DNA from: Haematococcus lacustris
Taxonomy: Eukaryota; Chlorophyta; Chlorophyceae; Chlamydomonadales; Haematococcaceae
Reading direction: 5' to 3'
Assembly: GCA_030144725.1 (NCBI GenBank)
Contig: JASKMD010000017.1
Location: 6,567,992 to 6,631,991 of the forward strand
DNA length: 64,000 nucleotides
The notes under the pieces were generated by a model. The model saw only the letters and a list, made by a program, of their open reading frames with translations. It had not been told where the DNA came from and did not search any database. Every line of letters begins with the position of its first letter. Within the stretch, counting starts at the first letter, position 1. Below are positions 45,001-53,463 of this stretch, piece after piece. The position numbers and the translations under genes were made by a program.

Positions 45001-46007
45001 GTCTGTATGTCTATCAAGGACTGGCATACCATGGCAGCTGTTGCAGCAGCACTGGCTGCTTAAGACCTACACAGGTGCCACAAGGCCCGTGCAGAGGGTG
45101 GCATGGCATGGAAAATGTGGGATGCTGCTATTACCTGTTGCTCTGCTGCTGCTGCTGCTGCTGCTGGAGATGCTACTTCTGCTGCTGCTGCTGCTGTTGT
45201 CCACAGACCTTGGGGTATGAAGCCCAGCTCGTGGACCTGCGCAATGAGAATAAGGTGTTGCGTGGCATGCTTGCCACACGCGGCCTCCTCAGCCCTCCGC
45301 TGAGTGGCACCAGCCCCCCAAGCCCCATGTGCCCCATCCCCAGCCCCTCCCACCCGTCTCAACCATGCCTTACCTCCACCCTCAGCCTCGCCTGGGCACA
45401 AGACACTGCTGCCTGCGCACCCTCGCCAGCCATGCCTACCGCCCCGTCCACTTTTCCATCCGAACCCAGGGCACTGCAGCCCGCCCTGCAGACGCTGTCC
45501 TTGCCTGACCTCACCAGGGCGCTGGGGCCAGGCCTATGCCAGGCCAGCCAGGCCCTGGGCTCCAGGCTACCCTCCAGCCAGCTACAGATACAGGCGCATG
45601 ACCCAGCAGCCCCATCCCTCCATGCTGGGGTCCAGCCTCACTCTTCCACTCCCTCCTCAGCCCAGTGGGTGGCGAGCACCACTCAAGCACACCCAGCCCA
45701 GGGGCCACACCTCGAAGCACAGCCTCCCCAGCTGGTGCACACAGTACCTCCACTCAAGACTAAGAGCACTGACAGCCCTTTGGCTACGGGCATGTACACT
45801 GCCCATTCCCAGACGTCCATGCACCTCTCTCAGCCGCTAGCGCAGTGCCTGCAGGTGGGGACACCCCACGGCTCGGTGCTGCTGCTGGGGCAGCAGGAGG
45901 GTGGTGCGCATGGCCCCTCGGTATGCAACACCCACCAGCTGCTGCAGCTGCTATTGGGGCAGATGGCGGCAGGGAGGTCCCAGCTGCACCCAATGCAGCA
46001 GCAGTAG
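39008..46007 (+). CDS. bZIP transcription factor (Pap1/Yap-like basic region)
   Basis: Four exons keep phase: 39008-39135, 39205-39282, 40749-40830, 45207-46007 (TAG), giving about 362 residues. Exons 2-3 join to make the basic region KEKNRQAQRRFRARQK, with the bZIP N-x7-R spacing and the NRxxQRxFR pattern of Pap1/Yap factors. The zipper runs from LIEDLKDTIAKL in exon 3 into LGYEAQLVDLRNENKVLRGML of exon 4. The rest of exon 4 is Pro/Ser/Gln-rich, a plausible activation region ending in poly-Gln. Exon 3 has a GC donor (AAG|GCAAGT). Intron 2 (1.5 kb) holds Fanzor copy C and intron 3 (4.4 kb) holds Fanzor copy D, both antisense. An in-frame ATG at 39053 is an alternative start. Confidence 0.82.
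39735..39837 (-). ncRNA. Candidate omega-RNA block, group 2 (copy C)
   Basis: Directly after the stop of Fanzor copy C on the minus strand. It carries a strong hairpin, CCCCACCT/AGGTGGGG (39747-39771), followed in plus orientation by GGGCGATATACGTTGGCATG. The same layout recurs at 47290-47340 with a changed stem and loop. RNA role inferred. Confidence 0.45.
39838..40670 (-). pseudogene. Fanzor-like nuclease, 5'-truncated and stop-interrupted (copy C)
   Basis: One minus-strand frame reads through the C-terminal half of the protein: KQLLVLFGHADIGTRGG, KVVTVDEFHMSRVSAAVN (probable alternative catalytic Glu followed by the degenerate zinc-ribbon site), APVRGLMWCP, GRWVDRDCNAALNLQRI (RuvC-III) and a KEYPAMGFHSLRDHPPKAQ tail. 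Two stop codons interrupt it, TAA near 40362 and TGA near 40168; the latter replaces a Trp codon by a G-to-A change. RuvC-I and the N-terminus are missing. It lies antisense in intron 2 of the bZIP gene. Confidence 0.82.
41265..41410 (-). ncRNA. Candidate omega-RNA block, group 3 (copy D)
   Basis: Conserved 3' sequence of Fanzor copy D, shared with 44691-44817, 49888-49945 and 58357-58487. In plus orientation the core reads TGTGACAGGGCTATG, then AGAGTTGGCATGAC and TGCACTAA. RNA role inferred from position. Confidence 0.5.
41450..43978 (-). CDS. Fanzor-like (eukaryotic TnpB-type) RNA-guided nuclease, most complete copy (D)
   Basis: Predicted RuvC-type DNA nuclease guided by its own RNA, by family analogy. 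Exons: 43978-43909 (MPPRKRPSSADQD, NLS-like), 43819-43752, 43644 onward, a segment to 42363, and the last exon 42223-41450 (TAG). Order: N-terminal basic and disordered part; TVETDGVSVCVHF; RuvC-I GVGIDPGITQAV (near 42725); a helical bridge ending LEQFFKK; VVFFGAAGIGT; VVLVDEHRTSRVSS with the probable alternative catalytic Glu; a Lys-rich insert; RuvC-III GRWLDRDCNAALNMQRIG; and a KEYPGLGYKRLRDNPPKAQ tail. The zinc-ribbon cysteines expected after TSR are replaced by Ser/Val. An in-frame TAG and a frame change near 43180 may mean an unrecognised intron or slight damage. It lies antisense in bZIP intron 3. Confidence 0.8.
44047..44112. repeat. Short tandem repeat, AAAGGGCACC-type units
   Basis: Four to five imperfect copies of CCAAAGGGCACC lie just upstream of the Fanzor D start codon. 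Confidence 0.75.
44691..44817 (-). ncRNA. Solo group 3 omega-RNA-like block
   Basis: Same conserved block as behind copies D and F but with no Fanzor ORF attached. It contains a perfect 9-bp hairpin, CCCATGCAC/GTGCATGGG with a 7-nt loop (44719-44743). It could be an end-only relic or a non-autonomous derivative. Confidence 0.5.
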
Positions 46008-47259
46008 GAGGAGGAGCAGCAGCAGTAGGAGGAGGAGCAGCAGCAGCAGCAACACCAGCAGCAGCAGCAGCAGCAATGGCACTGGTGAAGCAGTGTTTTC
46101 ATGCTTGGTAGTGACATACTTTAATGCTGACGCAATTCATGCACATGGTGGGATGCTCGTTTGTCATGGCTGCTGCAACCCGCACACAGCAAGCATGCAA
46201 CAGGGTGGGGTGTGCTCATGTCGTTGCTGCCCTGCCACTATGAAGAGCTGCCTGAGGGCTGCTCAAGCCTTGTCTGCCTCTGGGCAATTGTTGCTCAAGG
46301 CGGGTGGCTAGGGCAAGGGCAGCAGCAGGCAAGCCAGCAGCAGCAGCACCCCGCCCCTGACCTTGACAGAGGGGCGACAGGCGGGGCGGGGCGGGAGTGG
46401 GGTTGTGGATGACTGCACAGATGCCTGAAGCTCATGTGACATGTTATTTGCATGCAGCAGGGAGTACCCCGTAATTACAGCCGGAAGTAAGCAATGCACC
46501 AGACACGCCGTGCACATGGACCAGTAGCCTCCACTCCTCCCCTCGCAAGCCATCACCTGCAAAGGTGGCGGCCTGTTGGCAGTTTCCCTCCACTATGAGC
46601 TGCACTTAGGCCAGGTAGGGGCGAGGTGGAGGGCTAGCCTTGGGATGAAGAAGCTGTAGAAGACACTCAGCCATTGGGAGTGCCACAGCCCCACAGCTGC
46701 GCTACGACAGTGCATTGGTGCCAGCAGCTGGTCTTCAAGGCAGCTGTCCTCGGATGTTTGGTGTTGTTCAGATTGATTAGGCAAGACCAGGGTATGGTTA
46801 AGCTAGGCGCCAGGTGCACCCTCATGGTGTTGAGGCCGTGACGGTGTGCATGGTGTGTTTGACCATGTCACGGACATCAACCTCCTTGTCAACCCCCATG
46901 GGCATCGATTATGCAGGCTTGCACACTAATAGCATCATCACTTAGGACCGCTTGACCGCCATGTTCCAATACCAATACAACCGTCCACTTTTGTTGTGGC
47001 CCTGCATTCAGTTAGACCCTGACTTTTCATGGACTGCACACAGCTGTGGTTGGAGTCCATAGAACATGCAAGTCCTTTGCAGCATTGCCTTTATGCCTCG
47101 TTTTGTGCAGTCAATTTTCAGGTTGCCCTGTTGTGGTTTGTTGGTTTATGCGAAGGTAGTATTGAACTCGCCAAGCTTAAGAGCCTAAGAGTGCGATCAC
47201 GACTAGGGTGTCAGCGAGGGCTGCACTAATGTATATATAGATATGGCTTTTTGCGTAGG
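46008..47259. other. bZIP 3' UTR and unassigned sequence
   Basis: GCA/CAG-rich sequence (46010-46080) follows the bZIP stop. No exon with matched splice sites or recognisable domain was found on either strand up to 47259. Confidence 0.4.
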
Positions 47260-47765
47260 ACCCCAACTCACCTGCCTGATACCTAATTCCCTGCCCTGCC
47301 CCCTTTCGAGGGTGGGGCGATAAACGTTAACATGAAAGACATACTGTAGGGGATCAGTGGGCCTGTATTTGGATCAGAGTGAGGATGAGGTTGAGTCAGT
47401 TACTTAGATTGCATTATGGGCTTTCCTCGGGACTCGAGTAGAGAACCAAAGAAAGAGAGATCGAAGGACTACGCCCACGCCGACGGGCGTGAGTTAAGGG
47501 ATGTTGGTACCTCGGGCCTTCCGGTCACCTTGCAATCCAACCCACCAGAGTATTTTTCTTGCGTCGTCAGGAGCCGAACTAGAACACTCGTTGCGAAACC
47601 ACCCTGAGCAACCAACCGCACGACGGGGCGGGATGAGTAGTGACCCAATGCACCTCGGTGTCACGTTACACACTCCTATGCAAGCAGCAGCTTAAACATT
47701 GCCTACTGCACACATCACTGTGCTACAGGCTGCTGGGCCTTCAGTGGGCGGTCTCGTAGCTTCTT
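47260..47765 (-). pseudogene. Fanzor 3'-end remnant, group 2 (copy G), split by an insertion
   Basis: 47270-47340 resembles 39725-39790 (CCCTGCCCCC hairpin, GGGCGATAAACGTTAACATG), and 47660-47765 resembles 39795-39890 (AAGCAGCAGC, then CACATCACTGTGCTACAGGC and GGTCTCG). About 330 bp of unrelated sequence separates them, so a group 2 element's end was split by an insertion. No usable coding sequence remains. Confidence 0.6.
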
Positions 47766-48181
47766 AAAGAGGCTACTCTCGCAGGTCCAAACGAAAATCC
47801 TTGCATGAGAAAGTGTTTTACAGTGGTCTCATGTATAGGACGGCTGGCAATTAACCTGTCTTATAGACACTCGCTCATGCTACTTACCCAGTGAAAAAGC
47901 AGCGGTTCAGAAACCTTCGGGGATTTACAGGTGCACGAAAGAAAATAAACAGAACTGGTAGTTGCCATAAAGAAGTAATCACCAAGTTCCAGTACACTAC
48001 CTTCTTGTCAAGGATAGTTAGGTTCATGCTCGCTCGGAATAATGATATGCATAATGTTCCCAGACTGGAATCAAGCAGTAAGCATCCCTGCCTCATCCTG
48101 CTATGTACAGCCAATGTAGCAGTCAGTTCTTGTTTGTGCATGTGATTGTCTACACAAGGGGTCAAAGTGGTTCGGCACACG
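47766..48181. other. Intergenic; 3' UTR of the secreted-protein gene
   Basis: No exon is seen. A minus-strand TGTAA near 47926-47930 suits the end of the gene whose stop is at 48182. Confidence 0.4.
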
Positions 48182-49574
48182 TCAAGCTCCAAGGGCCAAA
48201 CCAATGATGCCTAGCACTTTGTTGACTACAGGTGCTCCCGCTGACATGATGGAAAGCTGGGTGGGGCTGCTGGACGAGGGTGAGTTGCTGCTGCTCACAG
48301 CAGGCGCCGGCGTGCTAGCAGGGGCAGCCGTGCCCAGAGTGACGGTGGGACTAGAAGAGGGGTTGCTGCCAGGGCTGGAGATGGCAGCGGGGGTGGGGCC
48401 AGACGATTGAGTAGCCAGTACTGGAAACGAGTCTGGCGGGCAACTGGAGGGGGTGCTGGCTGCAAGAGCTGAAGCCAAGCAGGATGACACAGCTTTGGCA
48501 ACTGCGGTGGACACAGCCGTGTTGCTGGCCTGGCTCATGGCAGCTCCACCAGTGGAGCTGGCAGACGTGGACACCGAGGAAATGGCAGTGGCTGTGGCAC
48601 TCTTCACGTCTTCTTCACGGCATGTGCTGATAGCTTGAGCATTGTTTGCTATGGCTCCAGCAAATGCGTCAGAGATTGCGGTGGCGGTGGCTGTAGCGGT
48701 GGCAATTGCAGTGGAGTCAGCGCTGGCTCGGGCGCTGCCTGTGCCTGCAGGTACAAAGGTAGGCAGACACACGACAACAGTATGTGCAAGGATGATGCAT
48801 GTGAGCATGCGACAATCTTGACTCATCAGATGGGGGTGTTTCAGCTGAACATGGCAAAGGCTAGCATAGTGCTGAGAGGAGTGGATCTGTAGTGATGTTT
48901 AACAAGTTCGTCACTGACCTTCCACATTTACGTAGGACAGGGCGGAGGTGTAGGCAACCGCTGTAGCATTGCCCAAGGCTGTAGCAAGAGCTAGTGCCTC
49001 AGCACTAGCCTGTGCCTTGCAAGCAGACACAGCGGCGATGGAGGTGGCTATGGATTTCACCATGGCATCCTGCGCATGTGGGAGGCGGGCAGGCAAAGCA
49101 TAACAACACTCTTGAACCCAAGCCGTGTGTGGCAGAGCATAGTCGAGTGCTTGCAGCAAACCCCTGATAACCTCAGAGTTTACCTTGGACAGCGACAGTG
49201 AGGCAGATGATGAACTGGCAACCGCAGTGGTTCGGCCTGCGGTGCAAAGCATGAACAGCTTCGTATGAGCAGTGCCGGGAGAGCACTAGTATTCATAATA
49301 AGCGCCATCAGCTGTCCACCCCACCTGTGCCGACATTGTCTGCCTGCGCACTGACGGGACCACTCCCGTCGGTGACGGCGGTGCTGGAGGCCGAGCCGAG
49401 CAGCAAGCGAGCTGCAAGCAGCACAATCGACTCGTTAGCCGCTTAATCCTTGGAGGGCCCTTGGCGCGTGGCAGCGCGCAGCTTATGCGAGCTTGCACCT
49501 GACTGGCAGGGCGTCGCAACAAGTGCTAGCACGGCCAGGAAGCACAGCAGCAGAGAGCGCGACAGCTGGGGCAT
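48182..49574 (-). CDS. Secreted Ala/Ser/Thr-rich protein, probably cell wall or matrix
   Basis: Five exons keep phase: 49574-49499, 49411-49325, 49236-49184, 49069-48919, 48744-48182, giving 309 residues. It opens with a clear signal peptide (MPQLSRSLLLCFLAVLALVA, cleavage likely after the following TPCQS). The body is Ala/Ser/Thr-rich with repeated ATATATAT-like and SSTS stretches and five to six spaced cysteines (for example STCREEDV, SSCLASAL, PSSCPPDS), then a Pro/Ser-rich segment suited to O-glycosylation. It ends in a short hydrophobic tail, VVNKVLGIIGLALGA, compatible with a GPI signal but not proof of one. No catalytic domain is seen. A structural extracellular role is inferred from composition only. 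Confidence 0.72.
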
Positions 49575-49887
49575 TTTGGAAGAAACTGCGCCTGTGATGA
49601 TACGAATGTAGTGTAAGGACGAATACTGCTAGTGCGTATTGCTCAAACGATAGCGCGAGCCAGGGTTTGATTAGCGCTGTCACACCTCACACGGCACAAA
49701 CGAGAAAGCAGGAAACGTCGCATCTGTCTGTGTATTAGCATTGGCGGGACCTCGGCTGCAGGTTGTGCGACCATCCCTGCCATCGGAAGCTCGAGCGTGC
49801 AAGCTGTGCATGTCTTGCATCAGTCATGCTTGGATGCACTTCCCCCACTGCCACACTGTCCCGCCGGCCCCAAGCCATGAAGACGGA

Positions 49888-49945
49888 GACCTGTGACAGG
49901 GCTATGGTCTAGAGTTGGCATGACCTGCATGCACTGATTGTATGT
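49888..49945 (-). ncRNA. Partial solo group 3 omega-RNA-like block
   Basis: CTGTGACAGGGCTATGGTCT and AGAGTTGGCATGACCTGCAT match the core of the blocks behind Fanzors D and F. It is followed by two copies of an AAGCATGCCATGCAAGCCAG repeat (about 49962 and 49991). Confidence 0.5.
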
Positions 49946-50149
49946 TGTCCACCTTAGCGCAAGCATGCCATGCAAGCCAGCTGAGGCCCAAGCATGCCAT
50001 GCAAGCCAGCTGGCCTGGGGGCTGCATTGGCCCCAATGCCGCCCCAAACACAGCAGCAGACTAGTCAGAATGTTAATGTGCTTGACCGTTACTGCATGTC
50101 GTGATCTGGCCTGGCCTGACCTTGTCTAGCGCTAGGGCGCCTCACCCGA

Positions 50150-50260
50150 CCCTGCTTGACCCAGCCTGACCCAACACAACCTGGCCGGATCTAGCCCGAC
50201 CTGCACTGGCCCAGCCCTGTCCGGCCTGACCCAGCCTGACCCGGACTGAGTCGCCTACCC
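50150..50260. repeat. Degenerate CCTGACC-type repeat tract
   Basis: Many imperfect CCTGACC/CCCGACC units run into the left long direct repeat. The same pentamer forms the pure array at 55425-55747. Confidence 0.7.
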
Positions 50261-50753
50261 TTGCATCGCGTCAGGGGAGGGTCTACAGAGCGGAGCCTGA
50301 GACTCTCAGCAGGAGGTCACGGCCGTCAAGCAGGTTATTGTTACAGTGCTGCTGCGCGGTCAGGATGCATGGCTGGCTGCGAACTAAACGCCGGCTGCAG
50401 CCGCCAGATACATGTTGCCGCTGTGGCTGACTACGTACTCGTAGACAACTTCCGACTAGCGTGTCAGTGCTTTGTACTTACATCGTCAAGAAGCTGGCAT
50501 CAGTAAAACACTTCTTATCGCATTCCTACGTCATTGAACCAGTCATCCGATCCAGAGTCCTAGTCTCCGTAAACCAGAAGTACCCAAGAGTCCCGACACT
50601 AAGCAGCGCTCAGGCTTAAGTAAGCCAAGAACAACTAACAACCGTCATGACAAAGTAAGACATGACAAACCCAAATCTCGCATGCAGGGCTGTAAAGATC
50701 TGCATGCGCATTTCGAAACACATGCATTCTAGGTTCAAAGCAGGACTGTAACA
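50218..50753. repeat. Left 536-bp long terminal-type repeat
   Basis: Begins TGTCCGGCCTGACCC and ends GGACTGTAACA. Positions 50246-50261 match the flank just 3' of Fanzor E. Confidence 0.8.
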
Positions 50754-51239
50754 CTCTCCCCCACTCCAAAAAGCTACGTCCCGGAGCTTGCATCGTCTGG
50801 GTGAGACAGTCATTCGAACACAAAGTAGGCAGGCAGTTAAAAGCAGGCAGGCAGGTAAAAGCAAACATGCACATGCTACATGCAAACAAGCAGTCATGCA
50901 CCACGCTACATGCACACCAGGTGCAAGAGAGCACGAGCTAAGGATCTCGATGTTGTCTTGTTCTTCACTCCAGAGCTGGCGTCAAAAGTCGAGGAATGAA
51001 ATGAGCAGCCGAATGACATGAAACAGCAATAGAAGGTGGTAGAAAGAGAAGTTGGTAGATGTTGTGATTGGTAGAGGTGGTGGTGAACGTGAACAGTTGG
51101 GTGAACCGAACTGTTGTGCACATGGTGCAACGCATGTGGAACGCATTGTGCAACGCATGTGGTATTTTTCGACGTAAACTGGCCTTCTTGCCAGCCAGTG
51201 CAGCCGCTCGGTGGCGCTGGTACTGTACATCTGCGTGTG

Positions 51240-51450
51240 GAGAGTTACTCCTTTGTGTGTGTGTGTGTGTGTATTCGTTGTTTGTGTTTTCTTTCCCCTG
51301 CGTTGTGTTGTATTTGTTCGGGATCTCATTGCCCCAGGACGTTTGACGCGCCCCTTGCTGTGTGTGTTTGTGTATTCGTTGTTGTTTGTTGTGTTGTATT
51401 TGTTCGGGATCTCATTGCCCAGGACGTTTGACGCGCCCTATGCGTGTGTT
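51240..51450. repeat. GT-rich tract and tandem duplication inside the LTR-like element
   Basis: A (GT)n run (about 51256-51274) is followed by two copies of a unit of about 90 bp containing TTGTTCGGGATCTCATTGCC and GGACGTTTGACGCGCCC. Confidence 0.8.
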
Positions 51451-52464
51451 TTCGTTGGCGGTCGTCGCGCCCTCCTCTGTGTGTGTGATTGCTTGTTCTT
51501 GTCTCCTCGTTATCTCGTTGTGCAACTGCGGGTTGTGCTATGGTTGTTGCTATGCAGAAGCTGAAGCCTGTGCACCCAATGTGTGTGGCCGTTCAGGCAG
51601 GTGCGTCTGCCCTACTATGTGCCGTTGTGTGCTTCCCTAGGTGTTGCCTGGGTTGCCAGAGTGTGCACTAGCTGTGCCGCTAGCGGCTTGAGAGCTGTGG
51701 CTGGCTGCTGAGCTGGTCTAGCTCTGCTTGTCATGCCAATGATGTGCTGACCTGCTGCTGCAGGTTGTCCTTGATGTGGATTGTGGGTAGCGGGAGTATG
51801 TGTCTTGTGTATGCGCACAGCTCAGCGGCTGGTGTCAATGGGTCAGCTGGCGTCAGTGGGTCAGGTGGTGTCAGCGTCATGTGAGCATAGGGATGTGCTC
51901 ACAGCTCTACAGCTGGCTGTGGTATGTGCTCTCAGGTCACACTAGTCAGAAGTTGTGGTACAACGTGTCACTATGTTGTGCATGCTGATGGTTGAGGTGG
52001 AGGGTGTCTTGCAGCCAGTGGTTGTGCTCTGTGATTGTGTTGTGTTGTGTAACAGCCGTGTGGTTGCGTCATTTGAGGTTCTGTTGTTGTGAGAAGGATT
52101 GGTGCCATGATGGTGGGTTAGGGGGAGGAGATGGCATGATGGAAGGCTGAGCCAGTGAACTGTGACGGTTTGTAACCGTGCTGATGGCTTTGATGGTACC
52201 GTGCTTGGTGCTTTGGCCCGACTGTGTGCCCTAATAGACTGATAGAAGCTGAGACACAGCCAATAAAACCTGGCTGGCTTTACAATGTCAACGTATCGTG
52301 AGGGTGGTGGTGGGGTTGATGGTGGTGTGCGTCGCTGTGAGCTGCATGTCAACTCGGCTGCGAAGTGAAGCAAAGCTGTCGGGCTGGTCCCGCGAGGTAC
52401 TAAGGTCCCGCGAGGTACGGAGTCCAGAGTTCACTGCAAAGAGCAGGTAGCACTGCATACAGCA

Positions 52465-52575
52465 GGTAAAGCACTGCTTGCGCAGGTAATCACCGCTAAC
52501 GCAGGTATGCACCGCTCTCGCGGGTAGTCACTGTTTTCGCAGGTGGGCACCGCTTTTGCGGGTAGGCATTGGAAA
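52465..52575. repeat. Imperfect tandem repeat of about 22 bp
   Basis: About five units of the form CGCAGGTAnnCACCGCT in the interior of the LTR-like element. A second short duplication (GTACAGGCCGATAATCGATG) lies at 52730-52772, just before the right repeat. Confidence 0.75.
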
Positions 52576-52775
52576 CACTGCAGGTACCAACACTGCAGGT
52601 CAGCGCTGCAAGTTGAGCAGCTGGGCAAGCTTACATTGCGATGGTGCTGATGGGTCAGCGGTAGCTTGAGCCTTCGGCGTTTTTGCACAGAAGGTGCGCA
52701 CGAAGGCTCTGCGTTGCAAGGAGGCAGTGTACAGGCCGATAATCGATGCGCTGTACAGGCCGATAATCGATGCCC

Positions 52776-53311
52776 TGTCCGGCCTGACCCAGCCTGACCC
52801 GGACTGAGTCGCCTACCCTTGCATCGCGTCAGGGGAGGGTCTACAGAGCGGAGCCTGAGACTCTCAGCAGGAGGTCACGGCCGTCAAGCAGGTTATTGTT
52901 ACAGTGCTGCTGCGCGGTCAGGATGCATGGCTGGCTGCGAACTAAACGCCGGCTGCAGCCGCCAGATACATGTTGCCGCTGTGGCTGACTACGTACTCGT
53001 AGACACCTTCCGACTAGCGTGTCAGTGCTTTGTACTTACATCGTCAAGAAGCTGGCATCAGTAAAACACTTCTTATCGCATTCCTACGTCATTGAACCAG
53101 TCATCCGATCCAGAGTCCCAGTCTCCGTAAACCAGAAGTACCCAAGAGTCCCGACACTAAGCAGCGCTCAGGCTTAAGTAAGCCAAGAACAACTAACAAC
53201 CGTCATGACAAAGTAAGACATGACAAACCCAAATCTCGCATGCAGGGCTGTAAAGATCTGCATGCGCATTTCGAAACACATGCATTCTAGGTTCAAAGCA
53301 GGACTGTAACA
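52776..53311. repeat. Right 536-bp long terminal-type repeat
   Basis: Near-identical to the left copy. Its end touches the upstream region of Fanzor E. Confidence 0.8.
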
Positions 53312-53463
53312 GTTATCATGGGCTGGGAATGTGGAAACTAAGTGATATGTGTAATGGATCTCACTTCCGCCTCATTCCGGTTGCCGCCGCTCCGGTTGGA
53401 TGGCGACCTGATGCACCACCCAGCACGGCCACTGCGCTTCGATGGTGTTGCTCAGTCCATGTG

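Larger units (their letters stand above)
50218..53311. mobile_element. LTR-like element with 536-bp direct terminal repeats
   Basis: Two 536-bp repeats (50218-50753 and 52776-53311) differ at only about two positions (C/A near 50450, T/C near 50560). Each starts TGTCCGG and ends TGTAACA, fitting TG...CA retroviral-type LTR ends. The 2.0-kb interior has no gag or pol homology and no obvious primer-binding site, so it would be non-autonomous. The 5-bp flanks (AGCCC and GTTAT) do not match. A tandem duplication is the alternative. Confidence 0.6.
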
